Under the pieces are notes generated by a model, which saw only the letters and a program-made list of their open reading frames with translations, made no database searches and was not told the DNA's origin. A stretch of 64,000 nucleotides of DNA from Callipepla californica brunnescens (lineage: Eukaryota; Chordata; Aves; Galliformes; Odontophoridae): assembly GCA_023055505.1 (NCBI GenBank), contig JALIRH010000010.1, forward strand, positions 3,287,501-3,351,500, written 5' to 3'. How positions within the stretch are numbered: position 1 is the first letter of the stretch; each line of letters starts with the position of its first letter. Positions 26,101 through 38,201 of the stretch are shown piece after piece. Position numbers and translations under genes: made by a program.

Positions 26101-28763
26101 CATGATGTAATAGTCCCTGTTAATGAGAAGGTGATGTTTTACTTCAAGTACTGTGACAGTGCTTTGTGATAAAGTATTCCTATCGCTTGGTCAAGTTTGA
26201 GAATTTTTGTGAAAGAAATAAAGCCTATGTTATGTTCTGTTTGCTGTAGACTCTTCATGTAGATTTTGGTTAGGTTTCACAGGGAAATATTATTTCAGCA
26301 GGTGCTTGAGCGTGTGATGTGTGGAGTTAGGGCTCCTTAACTGTATTGTCATACACTGAAAGAATGAGCAGGTTAGCTGGTGGAAAAGTACATTGGGCTG
26401 ATCTGTCTGAGTGGTGAATGGCATCAAACTGCAAATAAAAGAAGGTGACTCTGCTGATGTCTCTATGCTGTTGTAATGTACATGGAAATAGAACATTTAG
26501 TCAACTTGCATACTGCCTTGGTGTATGAAGTTTTTCCTTGTAGGGCTGTGCTGGGCTGTAGCTGTGAAAGGAATGCTGCTAAGTGCACATCCCTCTTTCC
26601 AGCTCTGGAAAGGCCACCCTGCTCAGGAGATTGGAGGAAGCTGCCACAGCTCAGTGGCTGGGATGCATGTCATTCTTCATGTTTGAGTGAAAAGTGTTTT
26701 CATCAAAGTAGAAGAGGCCTTCTCTATCCTTATAAATCTCCAAAATTCTTTCATCCCTACTCCTCTGTGATTCTGTTTTCCTGAAGGTATTTGCAGGTGA
26801 GGTAGGAAGGATCCCTTTTTGCACTTCCTGTTCAGGGAGAGGAAAACCCTTCTGCACATCAGTGGCACTGAGCTTCAGTGAAAGAATGAATAATATCGTT
26901 CTCTTCTTTGTTGACTTTGATCTAGCCAGTATCCATTTCTTTTTTTATAGCATAAAGTTTTGATGAAATGTTAATTCTGGGGTGTTCTATATTTCAGTCA
27001 AGTGAAGCTGGAATTTGATCTCAAGAAACAGAGGATTATCTTTGGGTTTCACCTGACTCCATTGCTTACATCTGCCAATGCACTTAGAGGTCATTTGGTC
27101 TATTCACAGTGTGTATTTTCTGCATCCAATTGCTGGAACCAGTACAGTTGGCTAATCTTTATGGAATTTGGCAGTGCTAGCTGTTTTTTATACCTTGAGA
27201 ACATTCTTAACAGTCTTTTTTGCTGCTGAGAAGTAGAGCCTGGTTAACTTAGTATTTCATGTGAGAACCAACTATTCTGTATCAGCTTTGTCTGGTGCAG
27301 ACCTTGCTCCAACACCTGGGTGGCTGAGGATGCTTTATTTTTGTCCCAAAGCAACCTGTTCTAAGTTCATTTACTACTCCCATTCCCTTCTTTTTTCGTT
27401 CTGTGGTAATGAACTGATCAACTTTTGCCTCAAAGGCACTCAGCTTGCTTCTCCAAATACTTCTAATACTTTTGGTTTTGAAACATACCCTGGGTGTCTT
27501 AGCATATTTGCAGCACCTTAATTTGACTCTAATAGGTGTATTTTGGGACATGAGGGTCTGTCAGACCCTAGACCATACTTCCCAGTGGCTTCCTCAAACA
27601 GGGAATGGGGCTGCATTGCTGTCCTGCTGCTTTCTGTGAAATATTTGTATATGTTTGGAAGAAAAAAAAGGTCCTCTTTCAAAAAAGAACATGTTACGGC
27701 TCTCCTTGTGGAATTAAGGATACACTTCTGTAATTTACTGCTGGCTTGTTCCCTTACTTGAGCTTTGTCTAAAGCTCAGTGTGTATGACGTGGTGTTAGA
27801 GGATGTAATCATACCTGATCTGAATTGTCTCACTGGCATTTGTATTCTGTGCTGTGTGATTTGGAGTCTGCTGTTACTCAGTGACACATTTGGAACTCTG
27901 AGGGCTCCTGATAAGCGGTCCTGGGGCAGCTGCAAATGCATTAATCACTTCAACAAAGGAAAGCCAAACAGTTGTAAATAAAATAATCTCAGATAGTATC
28001 TAGATGCAGGACTGGAGTGGTGGCTGCTCCCTTTGTAGCTGCTGAGCACTTCATCAGTTTTTGTTCAGGATTTGGCATGTTTCAGTGTAAAGTTAGCAAC
28101 AAGCTGAGCTGTGTGAATTAACAGCTAGCCATGAGGTTTTGCTGTCTGTATATTGAATACTTTGAGCTAAAGGACATTAGTTTATAGGAGAAAACATATT
28201 TGAATTTCTTATTTACAGTCTTACAGATTGTCTTTAATTCAAAACCTGGCGTACCATACACTTCAGTTTCAGCTGGGGCTTTTTCATTATAGTTCTTACA
28301 GCTGCAGTTTGTGTGGACCTCTTTTTCTAAATGTCCATGTCCAAAGAGCTTTGCCTGTTCTGTTTTGTGTGCTTGCTCTTCACTGAAATATGCTTCATAA
28401 GAGTTTGATGTTGGAGTGCAGCAGAAGGGTGTGGGTTATGTGATCCCTCAGCCCTGTAACATCTTACATTGGATTGTATTCAGTCTTCAGGTAATGTTCA
28501 GGTAGTGTGATATACTCAGCAATTAGTTATTTACATTCAGTATAAAATCAGAATACTCTTATTTTTGAAGGGTTCCATTTTGGAATTTGAGTGTAATTTA
28601 AAATTAGATTGAGATTTCTTTTTTATTTATTTATTTAAAAATGAAATAGAGATGTGGTGGTGAGCAGCAAGCATCTTCACCTTGAGAGGCTGCCTGAGCT
28701 GGAAGCTTGCTATGAGAAGGTGGCTGTCACATTTTTATATATGTGTTTGTCTGTCTACTTAGT

Positions 28764-28783
28764 AATAAATAAATAAATAAATA
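28764..28783. repeat. (AAAT)n simple repeat
   Basis: About five AAAT units in intron 1, followed by an AATTGTTAATTG inverted pair. Confidence 0.8.
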
Positions 28784-31194
28784 CAATTGTTAATTGTACT
28801 TGAGAAAGAATCAGAGAAAGCAAGAGGAAGAAAAAGAATGGAAGTCGGATATGCTTCATTACTTCATCCATCCAAACTGAAGTCTGGAGTGTGGTGGTGC
28901 TCTGTAGAATATGGGTGAAGGAGAGGGAGAGAAAAGGTGATCAGATCTTGCTCATCTCATGCTGTTGCATTTGATGTGTGGCCATAGTAGTGTGCACTCC
29001 TATTAATTTTTCAAAAAAAAAAAAAAATTCAGGCCTGGCCTGCGTTAGTGAGCAGCATGTATCTGTTCTCTCACTTCCTGGTCTGGTCACAGCCTCTCTT
29101 TTGGTACTGAGTTTTAGCAGCTTTCAAAACTGGATATTTAAAATGACATTAACTGAAAATGTCCCCTTCATGAGGAAGTATATTGTGATTGCAAGTTCTT
29201 AATCTCTATTTTAATGCTGTCTAAATGGCAGAAAGCACTACAGCCACACTCCATTGCTTGCCTTCAGACTTTGACCTGGTATTCATTCTATCTTTGTGGT
29301 TGTGGAGCAGCTCTATGTGACTTTCATTTTTCATACCTCCTTTTTCATGTTGTGTTTCACCAGAATCAAGTTGCTCAAGTGGTAATGGTGCTTCTAAAAT
29401 ACCCAGCCTGGGAAATAACTGTGGGAGCAGTCTTCCTGACTCATTCCCTTGTTTCTGCATGATTTCAGTATGTCCTATCTTTTTCATGTTCTAATTACAA
29501 AACTTCAGGTTAGATTTCGTCTTCAGCAGAATACAAGGAACAGCACCAAACAGTGATGAACCATGAGATCAGTAGATGATGTTCTTTTATTCGTGGGCCA
29601 GCAGAAGTGAACTTAGATTTGTTAGTATTCTTTCACTCATTAAGACTGAAATATACTGTGTAAGCAGCAACATTTGTAAAGTAAGTTGTTTACTTCCTAG
29701 AAAAGTTGACTGACATTTTCCTACCTCAATTCACAGGTAGGGGAAAAGGAATTAAGATGGTCCCCCCAGGTTTTTATATATGTGTTTTCATATTAAAAAA
29801 TAAAACAAATGGGAGTATTTTAGAGCAATTGGTCTTTCACTTGAATGTTTACTCAACAAATGCATAGAAGAGTTCTTGAATTTATTTTAGATTTGAGCTC
29901 TGAAGACACAGTGAGCGACAGCAATTCAGTTCAGATTCTGCAACAGTACGAATGTTAAACCCTCTTTTTAAATTTATGTCACTTATGCCTATGTAGTACA
30001 TGCATGTTCGTGTGTCCTGGCTTTATTTTATCTTTTGGTAAATATTTGCATAGTAATTCCTCAAGTGTTCTCCCACATATAAAGGAAATGATGATGAACA
30101 GCTTTTAAATGGTTTGATGTTGAATGTAGATAGGAGTTGCAGCCTTAAGGTAAAATGCAAGGTAGTGTAACTGTTCTGTATTCATTTAGGAAGTGCTGGT
30201 TTGCAGTGTACCAGGTAACTCATTCACGCTTTTTCTTTAAATATTTAGATGATGTTTCTGTTGCATACTTAATTAAACTTTTGTATAGGAGTTATATGCA
30301 GTGTAGTAAGATTTCTTACCATTCCTGTCATTGAGAGTGTGTAGGAGCAGATATACAGGAGATTTATGGATTTGAAGCCAACTGTGTTCTTAGTAGCTGG
30401 TTTCCTCCCCCTCCCGATTCTAGGTGGAGCATATATACACTGAGTACTGATGTTCTGGAAGGCAGTGCAAAGTAAGTATGAGATATGGAAAAACTCTGCA
30501 TTTGTGGAAGAAATGTCCTACAGTGTGTAATGAACTGTTCACTGCCTGCCCTTCCCTGTGGAAGAAAGGGCCTCTGTGCATTCAGACCATTCACCATCAA
30601 AGCTGGTTACTGAGATAAGCTTAAGGTCCAGTTGTGTTGGTACTGGGGAACTTAGGTCCTCATTTTGATTTATTAGTCTGGACAGTGTCTGGCAGGCTAC
30701 ACATGGTCCTCTGGGTTTGAAATCTCTGGTCTGGGTGAGCAGTTGTGCTGCTCAGAGGAATTATGTCTGTAAGTGCATAGAGGCTGTCTGCTAACTTGCT
30801 CCACCAAGGCTGTCTACAAGTAGTAACCATTTGCTTCATCAAAATCCGTAAAGATAATCTCTCAGCCTGCAGTAGTAGCTGTTTTCTCACTTTCAGGGAT
30901 GAAGTGCTGGTTAAGTTTATAGAAATGCTGATGTGGAACTGGGTTGTGAAGGGCAGGTGGGCTGTGCTGCATTCTGGTGGCTGCTGTCGCTGCAGTCCCT
31001 GCACTGTGGTGTCTGGGTCGGTGTGTCGGGGAACAGCACCTGGCTGGGAAGTGCTCTTCTGCAGGAGGAACCGCATACATCTTATTCTGCTTTAGTTCCT
31101 CTATTCTAGCATGATTTGTTGTTTCTTTCCATTAAAAGAAGTGGCTCCTGAAGCTGCACTTGCCCCAATATTGGTGAGGAATGATGTCTCCTCC

Positions 31195-31766
31195 TGTCAA
31201 CGTTTTACTGGGCTGGATCAGCCCGGTTCCGTGACGATTGGTGCAGGAGACCCACGGACCCACGCCCCAGGAAAGGGGAAGGGAAAAAGGGAAAAGGGAA
31301 AAGGGAGATGGGCCTAGAAACAAAACAGCGGCAACGATCTGAGGAGGAAAGCTAATTTACTAAATAAGATATCAGAAAGTAAAATAACACAATATAATAC
31401 AATATAATTGGAATTGAGGCTAATGAATCAAATAAAATGAGCAAGAGAGAGTGTCCGATAAACCGAAGGCCTTACGCTAACGCTGAAGGTGATACGGCAG
31501 CGAGCACCCACTGCTGAGTCGATCCCAAAGGAAAGAGAGTGTCCCGTGACCGCTGAGGGTTTTTATCTGTTCCCTCTGAGCGGAAAACACGTAAAAATAC
31601 AAAGCATCGCAAAGTCCTCTGGGGAATGTAGTTCTTCTCTTCTGAGGCAGGTATACCTGGAATTATCAATGATCTATGGAGCTGGAGTATTAGCTCTTTA
31701 ACTCTTAATGCAATACATGATGTTATGATGTGGAATACCAGTACCAAAAATCATAAAACCATGACA
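31195..31766 (-). mobile_element. Solo endogenous retrovirus LTR, antisense to PARD3B
   Basis: A 572-bp insertion in intron 1 has retroviral LTR ends. The + strand starts TGTCA and ends TGACA, a perfect 5-bp terminal inverted repeat with TG...CA termini. It is flanked by a perfect 5-bp target-site duplication, CCTCC, at 31190-31194 and 31767-31771. Read on the minus strand it begins TGTCATGGTTTTATGA, has a TATA-like ATAAAAA 200 bp in, and ends near CAGTAAAACGTTGACA, termini I associate with avian ERV LTRs. The 5-bp duplication fits ERVL/ERV3-type elements better than ERVK, which usually makes 6 bp. There is no internal sequence or primer-binding site on either side, so this is a solo LTR left by recombination. 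It keeps about 20 CpGs, which suggests a fairly young insertion. It encodes no protein. The orientation call is less certain than the LTR call. Confidence 0.85.
31560..31566 (-). promoter_or_regulatory. TATA-like box of the solo LTR
   Basis: ATAAAAA on the minus strand lies 200 bp from the LTR's 5' end, where a U3 promoter box is expected. If still active it would start transcripts on the minus strand near 31530-31540, antisense to PARD3B. Its activity is unknown. Confidence 0.4.
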
Positions 31767-32798
31767 CCTCCTCTTCCAGACTGATCTAGAGACTTCGCTT
31801 TCTCTTGATGTAGCTTTTAACAAAAGCTCTAAATTGCTGTATTTGTTGTTGCCCACGGTACAAGGAAGATTGGGATTTCATTAAGCTCGATGGAATTTAG
31901 GGTGGCCCTTTGTCTTGAGCTTGTTTCCTGCCAACTTGCTGTATTCTGTTAGGACAATACAGCTTTTACACTTCTTTTTTTCCTTTGTTTCTCTTTCAAA
32001 GACACATCTGGGTTAGTACAACCACAGAATCACAAATAGAAGCAAGCACTGAAAATGAAACATTCCAATCAGCTCTTTGGGATTTTTTTTTATTTTTAAT
32101 TTTTTTCTTTCACATCAACTTATTCTTTGTATGGGACTCTTAAATGGTGTAATAGTTACAACAGGTTTTAATGCATTTTTAGGCAAAAATAAGACCCACT
32201 CCTCTTGATTAGACAAACTTTCGTGGCTAACAAGCATGCTGGTTCAGTATTAGTATCTCTGAACACCTTTTGTGACTGCATTAGTTGAAATGTTCAGGAG
32301 GAATGTCTGCAACTATTGACGCATTCTGATTTGAGAGAAACTTCCAGTGTTGTAGGTTTCTTGGTAGGATCAAGTGACGCTCTTTCACAAGGTTTGAGCA
32401 TTGTATGAATTGTTGGATTTAAGTTAACCTGCTTGCTTGCTACGTGAAGATAAATTTCCTCTCTACCTTTTGATCCTAGGAATTTTGCGGGTATAGAGAA
32501 AATAGTTAAACCACGGGCTTAAAAATAGAGCGTTGAGCTGCAGTAGTTGATTGTGTCATCTTTGCAAAGATGAGAGCATCCTATTAAAACCTAGAGTTTT
32601 GAAGGCCCAACACCTAGAATAAAAAAAAAAAAAAAGCCACCAACCCAGAATATCTTGCTGTTACACAAACGGGTGGTTTCAGTGCAGAATGAAATAACTG
32701 TAGTTAGGGGTAAATTTCAGATGAAATAAAGATGTTCTGTGTGTTTTTTCAGGGGGCTGTCATTCAACCACATGAATACCTAACCTCACAACTAGAAT

Positions 32799-32810
32799 GG
32801 GGGGGGGGGG
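32799..32810. repeat. G12 homopolymer
   Basis: Uninterrupted G run in intron 1, 460 bp upstream of exon 2. Confidence 0.85.
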
Positions 32811-33271
32811 AGCAGAGAGTTGTGGGTTAGCCCTGATAGGCTGCTGAGACCTGCACAGCTGCTCTCTCATTCCCCTCGGTGGGATGGCAGAGGAGTGGAA
32901 AGGTAGAAGTGAGAGAATTTGTGCTTTGAGATAAGAGGGGGCCCTGTGTACCTCCACCCTTCACTGGCAGTACAGTATAAGTAGCTAAGAGCTTCATACC
33001 ACGTTAGCACTGTTCAGTAGCTAAGTATTTAACTTAGCTTAAAAATCCAAGACAATGTAAACTGCATCCTAAAACTCTTTTGCGTAGTATTTTATAGGTA
33101 GCCTTACATCTACAGTTTTAATCTCTTTTTTCAGTAATTTCAATTTTAGGAGAAGCTCCATGCATGTTGGTGGGAAGGAGATGGGATACAAAGCTGCTTT
33201 GTCTGATAGCAATAAAACTTTGTGAGGTTAGGTTGAGAAAACTTTTTTTTTAATTTATTTTTATTTTACAG

Positions 33272-33373
33272 GATCCATCTTACTGGGTAAATATCCACCA
33301 CCTGGAGTATACAGATGGAGGAATCCTGGACCCTGATGATGTGCTGGCAGATGTTGTGGAAGACAAAGATAAG
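33272..33373 (+). CDS. PARD3B: PARD3B coding exon 2 (residues 41-74)
   Basis: This 102-bp, phase 0-0 exon encodes 34 residues. It starts DPSYWVNIHHLEYTDGG and continues ILDPDDVLADVVEDKDK, which joins in frame to the KAQEK end of exon 1. This is the second half of the PAR3-family N-terminal PB1-like domain. The acidic stretch (D in TDGG, then the DPDD and EDKD clusters) corresponds to the acidic face that pairs with the basic face of a neighbouring molecule in PB1-type polymers. The EYTDGGILDPDD wording is characteristic of PARD3B and separates it from PARD3, which has a different sequence here. The acceptor is strong: TTTTACAG after about 30 nt of T-rich sequence. The donor is poor in the standard register (AAG, then GTAGAG). 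The next exon is expected to begin with Leu-Ile-Ala-Val-Phe in this family and is not in the window. Nothing suggests a pseudogene. Confidence 0.96.
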
Positions 33374-35945
33374 GTAGAGTTTGAATCAAAATACTGCCTT
33401 TGCTTTTTTTTGCTGTGTCTTTTCAAATAACTAATGCTATTTTTCTTGGCTCTGTGGCAAATGAGGTGCGTGTTGAATACCCTTAAATGAAACACATCTG
33501 CCTGTAGGTGTTGTAGCTCTCTGATCTTGGGGTCCCGAGGTGGAAAGCATGACCATAGCCATGAAGATAATCAGAAGAGCCTGGCAGTTGATGTAGAACT
33601 TAAAACTTTTTCAAGAAGTTTTGTGTGTCTTGTTGTTGTATGAAAACATTGGTGCAGGAATGAGAGTTTTACATGACATCTTTTTTTTTATGCCACTTAA
33701 AATGTCTTTGATGATCTCCTGCTCTGTTTAGAATTAAATTTTTTTGAGACTCATTCAAATGTCCTGGTTGAATGTGTGACAAAATAAACAGTCAAATCCA
33801 ATGATGACCAGAACAGCTGTCCCTACTGTGGGGCATTTCAGGAGGTATCTGTGATTTGTTACTGAAATTTTAATTAGTCTGGTTATTAGTCTCACAAGCT
33901 ATGAGTCTGCATCACTGAACTCTGATGAGATAGGCATCCTTTCTAGGCAAAGGAATAGATTCAAACAAGTCCCTTTTAATGTTTTTATAATTATCGCAAA
34001 AAATTAGCTTGATAAACTGGTGACTTATTTCAGCATAGATATGATTTATAATACTTGGCTGTTTTGTTGTATAAAATCATAGGGAACAAGTGTCTGGTGA
34101 CTTGAAACTGAAGCTCTAAATGTGGTATATGTTTATAGCTTCAAACAAATAGCTTTGTCCACATAAGTTGCCATATGCTTGGTGAGCTCAAAAGTAATTT
34201 TGCAGACAAATGCTAGTTTTGTGTGCTCTTGGTTGTTCAGTGATTTAATAAAAGGTGCATCATTTTGGTAAGAGTTAATGGGATGCAGTTTCTCAGTACC
34301 TTAGACAATTGTCTAAGAGGTACTTCAGTGATATTTAATGAGCACTTCTTAAAAGCACTGAAACTGTGGTGGTGGCGTTTTTTCATGTCCAATTAGTATT
34401 TCTTGTTCAACCATATTTATTGAAAGTGTGCTTATAGCCCTGTATGGCCTTTCTCCTGGTAGTGTTTGGAGGCTAATGACTGCTTTCTGAGGATTAACAC
34501 TGCTATATAAAGCATAAGATGTCATAAAATCAAATAACTGGAGTTAAGGGAAAGGCTTACTGGTGTCATCAGTTAATAAAAAAAAATAATAATAACACAT
34601 CTACTCAGGATTTCCTCTATTTGAAATACTGATAAACATTCATACAAATGTAAGTGGTAGTTTGCAGAATATTTGATATGTTATCCAATTTTCTACTTGC
34701 TCCCAAAGCCTTACTTTATTTTATCAGTGGATGTCGCTATGGCTGAGAATGTGTCACAAGAACACATTTAGGAAATTTCTAGTTCATGTTACAGGTTCTT
34801 GCATCTTCTGTTATAGAAGTGGTAGGTGAGATTTGGTGGTTCTGAGGCTGCATTTTGGAAGGAGCCCAGGAAAGAAAGGATGCTATTCACAGGAGCACTC
34901 TGAGATTGTTTAGGAATACAGCAAACTTCTCTATTTCCCTTCCTGAAATGCCTCAATTACGTGTGTTACACATAAGGCACATACGTGCATGTGTGGCTCT
35001 AGGTGATGCTTTGTGGCTGTTGTCTCAGAAGGCCTTGGTCATATGTAAGGCTTGCTAAATGGCAGCAGCTGCAGTGACATTATATGTTTTTAAACTAGAG
35101 GAGAAGCATTTAATCATGTAACTGGACTGCTGGTTGAGAGGTGGAATTATTATTTTGAGTGGAATTGTCCTGTGTCTCCTCTAGGGTGTTGGAGCTGTTA
35201 ATGTACTACATGCCTACAGGTTTTTGTGTGATCTGATAAAGAAGAATGATCCCTATAAAAGGGCTACAAATATACTTTTTAATAGCTTTATGGCGTCCTG
35301 TTAACCTTTGAGCCCTGAATGTATTGGCTAGGGGACCCTTAAGCTTTGCAAAAAATCAGTGGAAGTATTGAAATCTAAAAGAACCAATATCTAATTTGGT
35401 GTGTAAAGTCCCTAAATAGGTGAAATGATCCTTGGTAGGTATATTTGTGTACTGATTCCCTTTGATGAGGACTGTCTGTAGGGGTGATAAATGAACAGGC
35501 TGCAGCTTTGTTGCTCTCTTGTCCTTGTCATCCTTTCCTGCGTGTCCAAGGCACTAATGTGGTCTCACAAAATCAGTCATTCTATACAAAAAATAAGCAT
35601 TAACTTAACCTCCATGCCTTTAAACAAAATTGTTTGTCATTGCTGCCCATCAAGCTCTATTGTAATGCCAGAGTAAACTAACTGGTTCATTTTCTTTGAG
35701 CATTAATCTGCTCTAGATCATGGTTTGATGGCAATAAATTAGCACAGTTTTTGCGAAGCAAAATGCACTTGCTAATCTATTGGAATTCTTTCACTGTAGC
35801 AACAAAACAATGAAGCAAGGAGAGCTGTCAGTTGCAATTTCTTTGGAGTTTTACAAGCTCTTGACAGTCCTTACCAATGGGCAGGTGAGGAGGCACAGCT
35901 ACTGGTGAGGGGAGCAGCCCAGTGCAGCTGTGGGTCAGTACTGGT

Positions 35946-35981
35946 GGGGGGGTTGTGGAGGGCAGGGTGAGGGGCTCTGGG
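35946..35981 (+). promoter_or_regulatory. G-quadruplex motif in intron 2
   Basis: G tracts at 35946-35952, 35960-35962, 35965-35967, 35971-35974 and 35979-35981 have loops of 7, 2, 3 and 4 nt on the RNA strand. The surrounding 100 bp is G-rich in an otherwise AT-rich intron. Confidence 0.5.
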
Positions 35982-38179
35982 TGCTGGTGGCTTCATTTGG
36001 AGAAGCTCATCCTGACTTCTTGTATCCCTCTTGATCTCACAATTAATTAGAAGCTGGATAATAGCACAGTAGATGGAGTTTGTAGTGGCTAGCTGCGTGG
36101 TTATGCATGCTAGAGTAGGTAACTTCTTCTGTGCATATAAACCAAGGCTAATTTAGTATTATATGCGAAAGATTGGGCTGTTCTTTATGGCAAGAGCCAT
36201 TCTTGCTCTCACTTCCTTAGCAATCGTGTATGGTCTGAATGGGATGTCAAAGCAAGCCTTGAAGAGTTTTTAAATAATTTTGTTTTCACTGAGTTGGCTA
36301 GCCAAGTGGTTTGTGTCCCAGTCGCTCTGAGTGATAGATTAGCTCAAAGAAATCTAATTCTGTCTTTTGAATTAAAAAAAGAGGCTGTTTAAATTGTCTG
36401 GTTTTAATGAGCTGAAGCTGTAAATGGGGTCCTTTTTAGTGTGCTGTTTTAACAGATCTCTCACTTGAAATAACTTTTTTTTATTTGAGGAAAAAAAATG
36501 CCACAGGAAAAGTTCTGTTGTATCAAAAGCTAATACCAAATATTTCACTGTGTACACTGAGCCTGTGTTTGACACATCTTAACTGTAATATAATGTGCCC
36601 ATCTAGATTTCCCTCCATTTTATGCAGTCATATTTTCAAATGTGCATAAAGGCACAAAAAAAACGTAGCGAAGCTGTGTGTTGAAAGCAATGATCATATT
36701 GAGAATGTGAGCTTGGTTTGGAGTGATTGCTTCTGCAAAACTACAGGAAGCTTGGCTTCAGAATGTAGACTTCGTAAATAAGTATAACTGTACACGGAAG
36801 TGTCTCTTCAGGTACCTGATGGGCATGTTTTCTTGTAGCAGCTTCTGGACTTTGGTGTTGTTTCCAGGTAGGCTAGTCACTAAGTGCTGGCTGGTTGCTG
36901 TGCTCGCACTGCATTTGCTTTGTGAACCGAGCATGGTGGCTCCCCAGCGCTGCTAAGTTGTCATGGCTGAAAGGTGATGTGTGCTTGAGGGTGAGAAGTT
37001 TATTTCAGTTATGTGGAAGTGATTCCACTTCTGAACAGTTTTTTCTTCCTGTTAGCCATCATTTTCTTCTTTAAACGGAGAAGGAAGTCAGAACTGAAGT
37101 AACTTTTACGTAAGCAAAGGAGGTGTGGTGGGAAAGTACCTGAGGTGATAATGGAAACGATTTTTACAAGCAGGTTGATAAATGGCAAAAGGAAGTCAAA
37201 ATAAAAAAGCAAGGAGACAGGAATACCTCAATTGCACTAAAATAAAATGCAATACCAACAGGCTGTGGAATGCTGAGGGAACGGCTCTCAGCAGGGAGCT
37301 ATGGCACTACTGCCTTAAAAACTCCCCTGTGAGCTGGTGGCAGGGCCTTGATGTTGGCTTAGCTGTTAGCTTCTTGTGGGTCAGCAGAGCCTGAAAATGT
37401 GAGGCTTCACCCGTCATTTTGCGGTGTGGATTGATACTCAAATATTTGTTCCATACCAATTATGCATACTTAACAGAACAGTTTTGTTCAGGCTCCAGTC
37501 CTCTGTGTAATTGAGCTGTCCAGTATTTTCTCTCGGGCTTTGTAACTTTCTGATAACTGGAATGCAGAATGAAGAATGAAAAACTCCAGTGTGTTGTACA
37601 GCAATATATTACATTCATACAGAAAAAACAAGGCAGCTATGTAGGATTTTGTTGCAGCTGAGAGCTTCTAGCTGTTGAAGTGAATGCTGCACTGCCTTTA
37701 TGCAGGCTGCTCTAGTGTTATTCATGTTGTCATATGTTATTCAGCTTCCCTGGAGGGGGTGTGGGTGTTTTTTTTTGTTTGTTTGTTTGTTTTGTTTATT
37801 TAATTTCCTTTGATGTTAAGGGTAAGTATGTAGGATATATGTCTGGTAGCACAGAAGGCAACTGAAGGATGGTAGTTTCTAATAACGAAGAAATGATGTT
37901 TTAAGTGTGAAGTTGATGGAGGCTGGTCCGTACTGGTGTTACAACTCAAATGCTGTCTTTGATAAAATCTGCATAAAAAGTAAACATGTTGTAAAGGAAA
38001 AAGTAGAAAGATACCTTTTACTGCTCCTGGATGAGGTTTTTGATATGTGGTGCTTTGTTATGACATTTCGGCTCATCAGTTCCTTGGTGCTAGTGGGGTA
38101 AAATAGGGTTTAGTGCATCAAAAACTTAGGATGTTTTAAAGTTGAAAAACAGTGTTGCAGAACTTCAGCAAAGCTGTTC

Positions 38180-38201
38180 TTTTTTTTTTTTTTTTTTTTT
38201 T
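38180..38201. repeat. T22 homopolymer
   Basis: Uninterrupted T run on the sense strand of intron 2. Confidence 0.85.

Noticed and set aside
32020..32045. Possible degenerate CR1 start (ACCACAGAATCACA)
   Set aside because: Only a short AATCACA-type match is present. The expected GGTTGGAA-type and TCCAAC-type blocks do not follow.
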